From Draconibacterium orientale (GTDB lineage Bacteria > Bacteroidota > Bacteroidia > Bacteroidales > JAADGE01), in assembly GCA_020718265.1 (NCBI GenBank), contig DYSM01000073.1, positions 1-11,467 of the forward strand: 11,467 nucleotides of DNA, written 5' to 3'. The translations under genes and the position numbers were made by a program. Shown one piece after another: positions 1-7,266 of the stretch. Below the pieces are notes generated by a model. The model was not told where the DNA came from, did not search any database, and saw only the letters and a program-made list of their open reading frames with translations. Every line of letters starts with the position of its first letter. Position 1 is the first letter of the stretch.

Positions 1-54
1 TTGATACATTTTAACGGTGATAAGTTTTTAGGTCCGTATAAAGATGAAAAATGA
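1..54 (+). CDS. C-terminal tail of an upstream gene (partial)
   Basis: Only one of the three forward frames is open from the window edge; it runs 17 codons to a TGA at 52-54 and reads LIHFNGDKFLGPYKDEK. The composition is protein-like, and the reading direction matches the lipoprotein gene that begins about 54 bases later, so it may be the preceding gene of the same transcript. I do not recognise the family from so short a tail, and chance openness over 54 bases cannot be excluded. Confidence 0.35.
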   Translation: MIHFNGDKFLGPYKDEK

Positions 55-107
55 ACGTAGTTTGAAGCCTGCGGTATTTTTTTTTGAAACTTGTAAAAAT
101 TTTAGGA

Positions 108-1535
108 ATGAAAATTAATAAAATAGCAAATCTCACTTTTTTGTTCTTTTTAGGAGCGTTCTTTTATACAGCCTGCAGGCAAGATATAGTGATAACAGAT
201 TCAAATGCAAAACTTTCATTTTCGAATGATTCTGTTAAATTCGACACTGTTTTTTCGAGTATCGGAACCGCGACTTTGGGTTTTAAGGTTTACAATCATA
301 ACAATGGTGCTGTAAATATTTCATCGGTGCGCCTTTCAAAAAGCAGCGCATCCAATTTCAGAATCAACGTAAACGGCGTTTCCGGAGCTGAATTTTCCGA
401 CATCGAACTTGCCGAAGGCGACAGTATTTATGTGTTTGTGGAAGCAACCATCGACCCCGGCCGAGATGAAATGATTGAGGAGGACGCAGTCGAATTTGTT
501 ACAAATGGAAACACGCAACACGTTCATTTACAGGCTTATGGGCAAGATGTTTACATTGTGCGCGACTCGGTGTTGCAGTCTGTAACATGGAAAAATGACA
601 AGCCTTATTTAATTTTTGACACACTTGTGGTTGATATTGATGAGACTTTGCGTCTCGAAGCCGGCGCGCATTTGCACTTTCATCGAGGTTCTCAATTGCT
701 GGTTTTGGGCACACTAATTTCCGAAGGTACAACCGATGAACCTGTAATTTTGGAAGGCGACCGCCTCGAAGATATGTATTTCGATGTGCCCGGACAGTGG
801 GAAGGCGTATGGCTGACAAAATTTAGCAAAGAGAACTATTTGAGAAATACGCACATTTTGAATGCAAATATTGGACTTTGGACAGATTCCGTGCAGAACG
901 AATACGCCAAAGTTATCCTACACAATTGCGTTATCGCGCATCACAGTCTCTATGGAGTTTGGGGCAATATGAGCAATGTTGAAGCCTTCGGCACTGAAAT
1001 TTCCGACTGCGGAATTTCAAACGTAATGCTCACACGCGGCGGAAGTTACGGATTTTTTCATTGCACTGTTGCAAACTATTTTTCGCACGCCGTACGTCGA
1101 AGCTCAGCTGTGTATTTGAAGAATTATTTGGAATATAACGGCACAGCGTACATTACACCGTTTAGCCGCGTTTATTTTGGCAATTCTATTATTTGGGGTA
1201 ACAAAGATACCGAAATTGGAATAGACTTGCTTGCCGACGACCAAGTTTCAAATCCGTATATTTTTGAGAATACGATGCTGAAAATTCATAAAGACGCGCT
1301 TATAAACACCTCTGATGAAGCGCATTACAAAAACATTTTACTAAATATCGACCCGAAATTCAAAAAATATTCCGAATACGATTTTAGTTTAGATACGCTT
1401 TCCGTAGCCAAAGACACCGCAAATATTGAAATTTACAACTTATTTCCCGATTTTTTAAACTTTGATATTCTGAATACCAACAGATTAGGAGACTCAAAAC
1501 CTGATTTAGGAGCGTACGAGCGCGTTGAAAAATAA
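108..1535 (+). CDS. Predicted surface lipoprotein with Ig-like and right-handed parallel beta-helix regions
   Basis: The product is 475 residues. A hydrophobic signal of about 20 residues ends in FFYTAC, so Cys23 is the likely lipidation site; the lipobox is relaxed as is common in Bacteroidota. Residues about 35-130 (FDTVFSSIGTATLGFKVYN, then NFRINVNG and DSIYVFVEATIDPG) resemble the Ig-like beta-sandwich often found before such repeats. Residues about 160-450 are rich in short N/G-turn beta strands (ILNANIGLWTD, VIAHHSLYGVWGN, FGNSIIWGN) typical of a pectin-lyase-like beta-helix, and the end (LGDSKPDLGAYER) is characteristic of this lipoprotein type. I prefer the ATG at 108 over an in-frame TTG at 84, because the signal peptide then starts with MKINKI. 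The precise function is unknown; an outer-membrane or exported carbohydrate- or matrix-related role is an inference. It ends 2 bases before the convergent MOSC-MogA gene, with no terminator hairpin between them. Confidence 0.85.
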   Translation: MKINKIANLTFLFFLGAFFYTACRQDIVITDSNAKLSFSNDSVKFDTVFSSIGTATLGFKVYNHNNGAVNISSVRLSKSSASNFRINVNGVSGAEFSDIELAEGDSIYVFVEATIDPGRDEMIEEDAVEFVTNGNTQHVHLQAYGQDVYIVRDSVLQSVTWKNDKPYLIFDTLVVDIDETLRLEAGAHLHFHRGSQLLVLGTLISEGTTDEPVILEGDRLEDMYFDVPGQWEGVWLTKFSKENYLRNTHILNANIGLWTDSVQNEYAKVILHNCVIAHHSLYGVWGNMSNVEAFGTEISDCGISNVMLTRGGSYGFFHCTVANYFSHAVRRSSAVYLKNYLEYNGTAYITPFSRVYFGNSIIWGNKDTEIGIDLLADDQVSNPYIFENTMLKIHKDALINTSDEAHYKNILLNIDPKFKKYSEYDFSLDTLSVAKDTANIEIYNLFPDFLNFDILNTNRLGDSKPDLGAYERVEK

Positions 1536-1537
1536 AT

Positions 1538-2470
1538 CTAATGACTGTCAATGCCGTGAATCATGCGCATGGCGTGCTCAACGGTAGGCAGAATTTCGTC
1601 CAGATATTCTTTTACGGCTTTCGGACTGCCGGGCATGGTGTAAATCAACGAATTAGCGATAATTCCGGCAACCGAACGGCTCAGAATCGCGCCCGGGTTT
1701 TGCATTCCGTATTTTACGCGAATAAGTTCCATAATTCCGGGTATTTCTTTGTCTAACAGCGGTTTAACCACATCGGGCGTAATGTCGCGCGGACCAATTC
1801 CGGTGCCGCCGGTTGTAAAAATAAGGTCAAAATTTTGTGAAACTGCAGCTGAAATTTCTTGTTTTAAAAGCTCAGTTTCATCCGGAATTACCTGATAATC
1901 AAACGAAAACTGTCTCTTCGCCTTATCAAAAAATTGCGCCGCATAGCCTTTTATGAACGGTCCGCTTTTGTCGGCATATTCGCCTCGACTTGCGCGGTCG
2001 CTCAGTGTTATTATTTTGATTTTCAGTATTTTAGGCTGATATTTTAATTCACCACCTGCTTTCAGCTCGCCGCCACGAATCACTTTTACGAAAATACCTT
2101 CTTTGGGCATGACACAATTTCCGACTTCCTGATAAATAGCGCAATTATCGCCGTGACATTTTTTGCCGATTTGAGTAACCATAAGTTCCATATTATCAGA
2201 AACAAAACGGTCAAATGGTTTACACAAATGAATCTCGATACCGCGCGTTGTGATATTTTCGGCAAATTCGCCGGGCATAAATTTGCGGTCTGCATCTTTT
2301 GAAAATTTCAAAATACTTTCTTCCGCCAACATGCTTACTTGGCGGTGCCACGTGCCCGAATGTGCATCGGCGGCAATGCCGATTGCTGAGAGTTCAACTT
2401 TTTCAACGGGCTTTTTTACGGTTCCTTTTTTTTCGGAAATATTTACTGATGTTACAACAAGTGTTTGCAT
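1538..2470 (-). CDS. MOSC domain fused to MogA/MoaB-type molybdopterin adenylyltransferase
   Basis: This 310-residue protein joins two molybdenum-cofactor modules. Residues 1-145 are a MOSC domain, with ADAHSGTWHRQVSML near residue 34 and the cysteine-rich stretch GKKCHGDNCAIYQEVGNCVM (102-121) followed by EGIFVKVIRGGELKAG. Residues 148-310 are a MogA/MoaB fold: ITLSDRASRGEYADKSGP, the nucleotide-binding TTGGTGIGPRDITPD (219-233), and MPGSPKAVKEYLDEILP near the end. MogA enzymes adenylylate molybdopterin so that MoeA can insert molybdate; MOSC domains bind Moco or carry sulfur in Moco enzymes and Moco-trafficking proteins. The fusion suggests the two steps are coupled on one polypeptide, which is inference. 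It is the last gene of the leftward operon, 6 bases after moaC, and its stop lies 2 bases from the convergent lipoprotein stop. The gene symbol is left blank because it is a fusion. Confidence 0.93.
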   Translation of the reverse strand: MQTLVVTSVNISEKKGTVKKPVEKVELSAIGIAADAHSGTWHRQVSMLAEESILKFSKDADRKFMPGEFAENITTRGIEIHLCKPFDRFVSDNMELMVTQIGKKCHGDNCAIYQEVGNCVMPKEGIFVKVIRGGELKAGGELKYQPKILKIKIITLSDRASRGEYADKSGPFIKGYAAQFFDKAKRQFSFDYQVIPDETELLKQEISAAVSQNFDLIFTTGGTGIGPRDITPDVVKPLLDKEIPGIMELIRVKYGMQNPGAILSRSVAGIIANSLIYTMPGSPKAVKEYLDEILPTVEHAMRMIHGIDSH

Positions 2471-2476
2471 TTTTGC

Positions 2477-2920
2477 TTAAATTTTTGTTTTCTCAATTAA
2501 TCGAATATTTTCTATAACCATTTCTTTATCAGCAGCTTTGCACATGTCATATACTGTCAAAAGTGCAATTTGAACTGCCGTTAGTGCTTCCATTTCGATG
2601 CCGGTTTTACCGATACATTTTAGTTCGGAGCGTACGGAAACGCCCGAGTCTGTGAGTTCAGTTTTTACCGAAATTTTGGAAATTTGCAACGGATGGCACA
2701 GCGGAATAAGGTCGCTTGTGCGTTTTGCGCCCTGAATTCCGGCAATTTCTGCAACTGTGAGCACTTCGCCTTTTTTCATTAAATTGGCTCGAATAAGTTG
2801 CACGGTTTCCGGTTGCAAACGTATAAAACCTTCGGCAATTGCCGTGCGTACTTGGTCGGGCTTAGCGGATACATCCACCATGTTTGCTTTGCCGTTGGAG
2901 TCTATATGACTGAGTTTCAT
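2477..2920 (-). CDS. moaC: Cyclic pyranopterin monophosphate synthase MoaC
   Basis: The 147-residue product has the usual length and motifs of MoaC, which converts the 3',8-cyclo-GTP made by MoaA into cyclic pyranopterin monophosphate, the first stable Moco precursor. Visible family motifs are the N-terminal SHIDSNGKANMVDVS, AEIAGIQGAKRTSDLIPLCH (58-76, including the conserved CHPL), GKTGIEMEALTA (104-115) with the paired glutamates, and YDMCKAADK (124-132) carrying the catalytic Asp/Lys pair. It is a cytosolic enzyme expected to form hexamers of dimers. The gene starts 4 bases after modC stops and ends 6 bases before the MOSC-MogA gene, so it is translated from the same message. Nothing in the protein looks damaged. 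Confidence 0.97.
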   Translation of the reverse strand: MKLSHIDSNGKANMVDVSAKPDQVRTAIAEGFIRLQPETVQLIRANLMKKGEVLTVAEIAGIQGAKRTSDLIPLCHPLQISKISVKTELTDSGVSVRSELKCIGKTGIEMEALTAVQIALLTVYDMCKAADKEMVIENIRLIEKTKI

Positions 2921-2924
2921 TTAT

Positions 2925-3773
2925 TTAAAATTTTTCTAAAGTTATTGTTACAAAATCATTCACGTTAATTGTATTAGCTTGTTCGTTGGAAACTTCTGCT
3001 AAAATGTCCGTGTCATCGGAACGCAACGTAACCAAGTTCCGTTCTATTTTGATAACTTTACCGACAATTTTTTGACTAGAATCTGATAGATTTTTATTAA
3101 AAATATCCTTCGGTTTTCCTTGGTTTTGAATTTTACCGTCATCTATAACATAAACAAAATCAGAGAGTTTCGTAACTTCTTCCACATCGTGGCTGACTAA
3201 GAGTGTTGTGGCTTTGAAATTTTTATGCGCTAAAAATATTTCGTCTTGCAAAATTAGTCGAGTTTCAAAATCCAATGCAGAAAGAGGCTCGTCTAACAAT
3301 AAAATTTGCGGTTTTCGGGCAAACGCGCGTGCTACGGCAAGTCGTTGCTGTTGTCCGCCCGACAATTTTGCAGGTTTCCTGTTGCATAAACCTTTGAGAT
3401 GAAAAACATCCAAAAGTGCTGATACATCGAGCTTTGAGATTGTCGGTTGCGCAAACAAAAGATGCTCTTTCACGGTCATGTTCGGAAAAAGTGCGTAATC
3501 CTGAAACACAAAACCGATATTTCGCCGTTGTGGTTTGAGATTTATCTTAGCTTTACTGTCGAACCAAATTTCATCATTCACTTTAATCGTTCCGGAATCC
3601 GGATAGGTTAAGCCGGCAATCATTCGTAAAATAGTAGTTTTCCCGACACCGGATTTTCCGAATACGGTAACAAACTCATGTTCAGGTATTTGAATGTCAA
3701 TCTCCAACATCTTATTTCCTTCGGACGTATGAATTTTCTTGCGAACTTGAATTTCAATTAAAAACTTCTCCAT
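2925..3773 (-). CDS. modC: Molybdate ABC transporter ATP-binding protein ModC
   Basis: This is the cytoplasmic ATPase that powers molybdate import through ModB. Of 282 residues, Walker A is GKSGVGKT (39-46), the Q-loop is in FVFQDYALFP (88-97), the signature is LSGGQQQRLAVARA (137-150), Walker B is ILLLDEP (157-163), the D-loop is SALD and the switch histidine is in VSHDVEEV (193-200). The tail from about 235 to 282 (KIVGKVIKIERNLVTLR...) looks like a short TOBE/Mop-type regulatory domain, the usual oxyanion-sensing end of ModC, though shorter than in E. coli (282 versus about 350 residues in total). The start at 3773 overlaps the end of modB by 16 bases; the 21 residues before the internal Met22 are kept because they form the normal first beta strands of an ABC domain. 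Substrate assignment rests on the modA and moa/moe neighbours; tungstate is also possible. Confidence 0.95.
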   Translation of the reverse strand: MEKFLIEIQVRKKIHTSEGNKMLEIDIQIPEHEFVTVFGKSGVGKTTILRMIAGLTYPDSGTIKVNDEIWFDSKAKINLKPQRRNIGFVFQDYALFPNMTVKEHLLFAQPTISKLDVSALLDVFHLKGLCNRKPAKLSGGQQQRLAVARAFARKPQILLLDEPLSALDFETRLILQDEIFLAHKNFKATTLLVSHDVEEVTKLSDFVYVIDDGKIQNQGKPKDIFNKNLSDSSQKIVGKVIKIERNLVTLRSDDTDILAEVSNEQANTINVNDFVTITLEKF

Positions 3774-4438
3774 TTTGCGTATTCTCTGTTAATTCCGTAC
3801 ACTAAAAGAAGTATTAAAAAGCTGAAAATCAGCAACCAAACAGCGTATTGATTTGCGACTTCAAAATTCAAAGCCTGAACTTCGTCGTAAACGGCGATAG
3901 ACGCAACTCGTGTTTCTTCCGGTATATTCCCGCCTATCATCAAAATTACGCCGAACTCACCCAAGGTGTGCGCAAAGGTGAGACAAATGCCCGTAAGTAA
4001 TGCCGGTTTTATGTTGGGTATCAGGACTTTAAACAAAGTTTTTAAGCGCGATTTTCCAAGCGTGTAAGCAGCTTCTTTCAACGATACCGGCAAATTATTG
4101 AATCCGGTTTGCACGGAATTGACCATAAACGGAAGGTTGAAAATTACCGACCCAACCAAAATTCCGGAAAACGAAAAGGCAAGTCGGATATCGAAATTCT
4201 GTTCCAAAAATCCGCCAAACCAATGTGTTGGGCTAAACAACAAAAGCAAATAAAAGCCTAAAACCGAAGGCGGTAAAACCAAAGGCATACTCACAAGTGC
4301 TTGAAATACAGGCTTAATTTTGAGTTTTGAATACGCAAGAAAATAGCCGACCGGAATTCCGATAACGATGAGCAGCAACGTTGTGAGCGTTGCCAACTTG
4401 ATTGATAATGTGAATGTTGCAAAGAATGCTGAATCCAT
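3758..4438 (-). CDS. modB: Molybdate ABC transporter permease ModB
   Basis: The 226-residue protein is an inner-membrane permease with about five hydrophobic segments (roughly 8-35, 46-68, 88-108, 146-168 and 198-216). The cytoplasmic EAA loop that contacts the ATPase is KEAAYTLGKSRLKTLFKVLI (121-140). PLVLPPSVLGFYLLLL and THTLGEFGV-like wording (here FAHTLGEFGVILMIGGNIP, 155-173) are hallmarks of ModB/CysT-type permeases. It begins 2 bases after the modA stop and overlaps modC by 16 bases, so the three transporter genes are translationally linked. No truncation is seen. Confidence 0.95.
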   Translation of the reverse strand: MDSAFFATFTLSIKLATLTTLLLIVIGIPVGYFLAYSKLKIKPVFQALVSMPLVLPPSVLGFYLLLLFSPTHWFGGFLEQNFDIRLAFSFSGILVGSVIFNLPFMVNSVQTGFNNLPVSLKEAAYTLGKSRLKTLFKVLIPNIKPALLTGICLTFAHTLGEFGVILMIGGNIPEETRVASIAVYDEVQALNFEVANQYAVWLLIFSFLILLLVYGINREYAKWRSF

Positions 4439-4440
4439 TT

Positions 4441-5199
4441 CTATTTTTCGTTCGGCAGTTTAAAACCGTATTTTCGGAATATTTTTCTGGCTTGCTCTGT
4501 TTCAATGAAAGTCGTAAACTTCGCAGCTTCTGCTTTTGAGTCCGAATTTTTCAGAACAACATAGGCTTGTCCCAATGTTGAGTAACTTTTTTGGTCGATT
4601 AGAACATACGTTCCGTTTTTTTGCATTTCGGGAGATAGTGCCAATGAAAGTGCAATTATTCCGACTTCGGCATTGCCCGACAGCACAAATTGCGCGGCTT
4701 GCGAAATATTCTCACCTTCAACAAGTTTAGACTTTACTTGATTATAAAGTTTGTAAAATTTTAAACATTCAACTGCACGTTTTCCGTAAGGTGCGTGGTT
4801 CGGACTTGCAATTGCAATCTTTTTGATTGTAGAATTTTTTAGCATATTTATACCGTCAGACATCTCAAAAGTTGAAGACCAGAGTACTAAAAATCCGATA
4901 GCGTAAAGTTTTGGTTCATTGGTTGTAAGCTTCAAACTGTCCAATTTTTTCGGATACATAATATCTGCTGAGAAAAATAAATCGAACGGCGCACTGCTCA
5001 CAATTTGCTGGTACAATTTGCCGGAAGAACCGTAAATGACCTCAATTTTTATGTCGGGATTTGTTTTTGAAAATTCGGTTTTAAGTTCGTCCAACGCATA
5101 GCGCAAATCTGCTGCGGCAGCAATAGTCAGGGTTTGTGCAAAAGCACCACTTCCAAATAAGAAGCTAATTATCAAGCTAATAACAATTTTCTTTATCAT
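4441..5199 (-). CDS. modA: Molybdate-binding periplasmic protein ModA
   Basis: The 252-residue precursor starts with a clear Sec signal peptide (MIKKIVISLIISFLF) and a probable cleavage after AFA21, so the mature protein is soluble in the periplasm and not lipidated. The mature N-terminus TLTIAAAADLRYALDELKTE, then VIYGSSGKLYQQI and SAPFDLFFSADIMYPKKL, are classic type II periplasmic oxyanion-binding signatures; the serines and alanines of the first strand and of GSSGKL normally hold the oxyanion. The order moaA-modA-modB-modC supports molybdate (or tungstate) as ligand. The gene follows moaA after 17 bases and precedes modB by 2 bases. Confidence 0.95.
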   Translation of the reverse strand: MIKKIVISLIISFLFGSGAFAQTLTIAAAADLRYALDELKTEFSKTNPDIKIEVIYGSSGKLYQQIVSSAPFDLFFSADIMYPKKLDSLKLTTNEPKLYAIGFLVLWSSTFEMSDGINMLKNSTIKKIAIASPNHAPYGKRAVECLKFYKLYNQVKSKLVEGENISQAAQFVLSGNAEVGIIALSLALSPEMQKNGTYVLIDQKSYSTLGQAYVVLKNSDSKAEAAKFTTFIETEQARKIFRKYGFKLPNEK

Positions 5200-5217
5200 A
5201 TTTTTGTGGTTTAAAAA

Positions 5218-6018
5218 TTATCCGCCGATGCTGTAAAATTTGCCGGAATTATTTTTCGAGCCGGCTTTTGGTTTTTCGTAAATGGCTGTCTCAAAGGCTG
5301 TTTCTATGTCAGTAGTTTTTACATTGAATGCTTTTTCGTCGAACAAGCAAGGCTTGAAATTTCCGTCGGCGGTCAAGCGCATTCGGTTGCAGGTTTTGCA
5401 ATTTCCGCCTTCTCCGCCTTCCACGATTGAAAATTCGCCGGAAGCCAAATCCATTTGATGTATGTATCTGATTTCAAGATTGTTATTTTTGCAAAATTCT
5501 GTAACTTCGAGCGCATCTTTTTCGTTTCGATGTTTAAATACAACACAATTAATCTTTATCGGAAAAAGTTCGGCTACGCGTGCAGCTTCAATTCCGGCAA
5601 AAACTTTTGAAATATCGCCGCCGCGCGTAATTTCCGCGTAACGTTTGGGCGACATGGTGTCCAAACTGATATTAATGCGTTGTAAACCGGCTTGTTTCAA
5701 GGGTTTAGCAAATTCCGAAAGCAAAATTCCGTTCGTGGTCATTGCCAAATCGGTAATTTCCGGAATGGACGCAATCATACGAACTAAATCTGTAATTCCT
5801 TTACGAACAAGAGGTTCGCCGCCGGTTAACCGAACTTTTGTAACACCTTTCGATGCCGCTATTTTTACAGTTTCGTAAATGTCTTCCAAACTCAAAATAT
5901 CCTCGTGGCGCATGAGTTCAATGCCATCCGCAGGCATACAATATGTGCAACGCAAATTGCAGCGATCGGTTACGGAGACACGCAAATAAGTTATATCTCT
6001 TTTAAATCTGTCTAACAT
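5218..6018 (-). CDS. moaA: GTP 3',8-cyclase MoaA, compact form
   Basis: MoaA is a radical-SAM enzyme with two 4Fe-4S clusters that starts Moco synthesis by rearranging GTP. The N-terminal cluster motif is CNLRCTYC (Cys20, Cys24, Cys27), the SAM-binding GGEP is at 66-69, and the C-terminal cluster is CKTCNRMRLTADG plus Cys224 (Cys207, Cys210, Cys224). The protein ends in FYSIGG, keeping the double-glycine tail that family work shows is needed for catalysis. At 266 residues it is about 60 shorter than the usual 320-335: between IRYIHQM (183-189) and the C-terminal CxxC there are only about 17 residues where E. coli MoaA has over 60, and the tail before GG is also a little shorter. Because both clusters and the GG tail are intact, this looks like a compact lineage rather than a broken gene. 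It overlaps the end of moeA by 17 bases. Confidence 0.93.
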   Translation of the reverse strand: MLDRFKRDITYLRVSVTDRCNLRCTYCMPADGIELMRHEDILSLEDIYETVKIAASKGVTKVRLTGGEPLVRKGITDLVRMIASIPEITDLAMTTNGILLSEFAKPLKQAGLQRINISLDTMSPKRYAEITRGGDISKVFAGIEAARVAELFPIKINCVVFKHRNEKDALEVTEFCKNNNLEIRYIHQMDLASGEFSIVEGGEGGNCKTCNRMRLTADGNFKPCLFDEKAFNVKTTDIETAFETAIYEKPKAGSKNNSGKFYSIGG

Positions 6019-7177
6019 CTACAAGCTGATTTTTAGATAATTGCGTAATTCCTTTTTCAAAAACCATAAAACCGTCTGCATAGCTCAAGGCGTTAATGTG
6101 CGCCGAACCGTTATATGGTATTCGATGAACGTAACCCTCTGAATTAATGATAATTGGCTCGAAAGATTTACGAGAAGCTTCTCTCCGAACAAAATCTTCG
6201 CCTAAGGGTAAACGCAAATATTTTTCATCATAATTACGTCCCATAATCTTGAAAATCAAAGGCTTAATCAGAAATTCAAATTGCACGAATGCCGAAACCG
6301 GATTTCCGGGAACGCCGAAAAACCATTTTTTGTCAGATGTTCCAAATATTGTGTGTTGTCCGGGTTTTACTTGGATGCCGTGAAAAAGAATTTCGATTCC
6401 AAAATCTTTCAAAACTTCCGGCACAAAATCGTAATCGCCTTTGGATACTGCGCCGGAAAGCAGGATAATATCTGCTGATTGTAAGGCTTTTAGAATAAAA
6501 TCGGAGGTGCATTGTTTGGTATCTTTCGCAATTCCAATGTAGTTTGTTTCAATATTCAATTCGGCAAGTGCCGCCAGAAGTTGATACGCGTTTGTGTTCC
6601 TAATTTGCGAGTTATTTGGCTGAATATTAGGCTCAACCAATTCGTCGCCGGTGGAAATTACGGCAACTGTCGGACGTTTAAAAACTTCTATTTTTGTTGC
6701 ACCGACACCGGCAAAAACCGGAATATGCTTAGCTGAAATCCGTGTTCCTTTGGCAAGCACAATATCGCCAAAGTGCACATCCTCAGCTCGTTTGCTTATG
6801 TTTGGTTTGGATTTTTCTTTTGTAAACCGAATTTTTCCGTCAGATAATATTTCGGTGTGTTCAACCATAATAACGGTATCGGCACCGAGCGGCACGGGCG
6901 CGCCTGTCATAATTTTAGCACATTGATTTTTGCCGATTTCTTTTTTCGGAAAATGCCCGGCAGGAATTATCTCAATGATTTCCAAGTGATTAGGAAGGTC
7001 TTCTGATTTACAGGCGTACCCATCCATCGTAGATTTGTCGAACGGTGGCATGTCCATGTCGGAACGAATATCTTGAGCCAAAACACGTCCGAGAGATTGT
7101 TGAAAATCAACACTTTCCGTTCCGAGAACTCGAGCGGTTTGCGTTACTCGAGATATGGCTTCTTCAAAAGAAATCAT
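6002..7177 (-). CDS. moeA: Molybdopterin molybdenumtransferase MoeA
   Basis: MoeA inserts molybdate into adenylylated molybdopterin to give active Moco. From the ATG at 7177 the protein has 391 residues, a normal length. Motifs are MPPFDKSTMDGYA (43-55), the domain II segment AKIMTGAPVPLGADTV (87-102), the MogA-like domain III with VAVISTGDELVEP (171-183), LLSGAVSKGDYDFVPEVL (239-256) and FFGVPGNPVSAFVQFE (286-301), and a C-terminal beta-barrel domain IV. SGAVSKG replaces the more usual SGGVS-G. The frame is open further upstream to a TTG at 7234, but the extra 19 residues (MVHFFDSVGKIFFCTKSQT) are unlike MoeA and fall inside the leader RNA, so I reject that start. This is the first gene of the operon and sits directly behind the Moco riboswitch; no Shine-Dalgarno sequence is visible. 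Confidence 0.95.
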   Translation of the reverse strand: MISFEEAISRVTQTARVLGTESVDFQQSLGRVLAQDIRSDMDMPPFDKSTMDGYACKSEDLPNHLEIIEIIPAGHFPKKEIGKNQCAKIMTGAPVPLGADTVIMVEHTEILSDGKIRFTKEKSKPNISKRAEDVHFGDIVLAKGTRISAKHIPVFAGVGATKIEVFKRPTVAVISTGDELVEPNIQPNNSQIRNTNAYQLLAALAELNIETNYIGIAKDTKQCTSDFILKALQSADIILLSGAVSKGDYDFVPEVLKDFGIEILFHGIQVKPGQHTIFGTSDKKWFFGVPGNPVSAFVQFEFLIKPLIFKIMGRNYDEKYLRLPLGEDFVRREASRKSFEPIIINSEGYVHRIPYNGSAHINALSYADGFMVFEKGITQLSKNQLVDVRQI

Positions 7178-7183
7178 TGTCTG

Positions 7184-7245
7184 TGATTTTGTGCAAAAAA
7201 AAATCTTCCCGACAGAATCGAAAAAATGCACCAATCACAAAATCA
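7184..7245 (-). promoter_or_regulatory. Long-range inverted repeat beside the moeA start (likely part of the riboswitch expression platform)
   Basis: On the transcript the ten bases UGAUUUUGUG (7245-7236) are perfectly complementary to CACAAAAUCA (7193-7184), which ends six bases before the moeA ATG. The pairing would enclose the terminator-like hairpin at 7195-7224 and hide the ribosome entry region of moeA. A switch between this helix and an open form is an inference; the perfect 10-bp complementarity is seen directly. Confidence 0.55.
7195..7224 (-). terminator. Terminator-like hairpin with U9 tract in the moeA leader
   Basis: Reading leftward, UUUUCGA (7224-7218) can pair with UCGGGAA (7212-7206) around a five-base loop (UUCUG); two of the seven pairs are G-U. 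It is followed by GA and nine consecutive U (7203-7195). This is the arrangement of a weak intrinsic terminator placed between the riboswitch and moeA, where ligand-dependent termination would act. The stem is weak, so it could also be a plain U-rich leader. Confidence 0.45.
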
Positions 7246-7266
7246 AGCAATTGCGAGACTAAGCAA

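Noticed and set aside
7178..7234. N-terminal extension of MoeA from a TTG at 7234
   Set aside because: The 19 added residues do not resemble MoeA, the next ATG gives the normal family length, and the stretch lies in the terminator-like part of the leader RNA.
7236..7245. ModE-type operator upstream of moeA
   Set aside because: The known ModE half-site pattern (ATCGCTATATA-like) is absent and no modE gene is visible.
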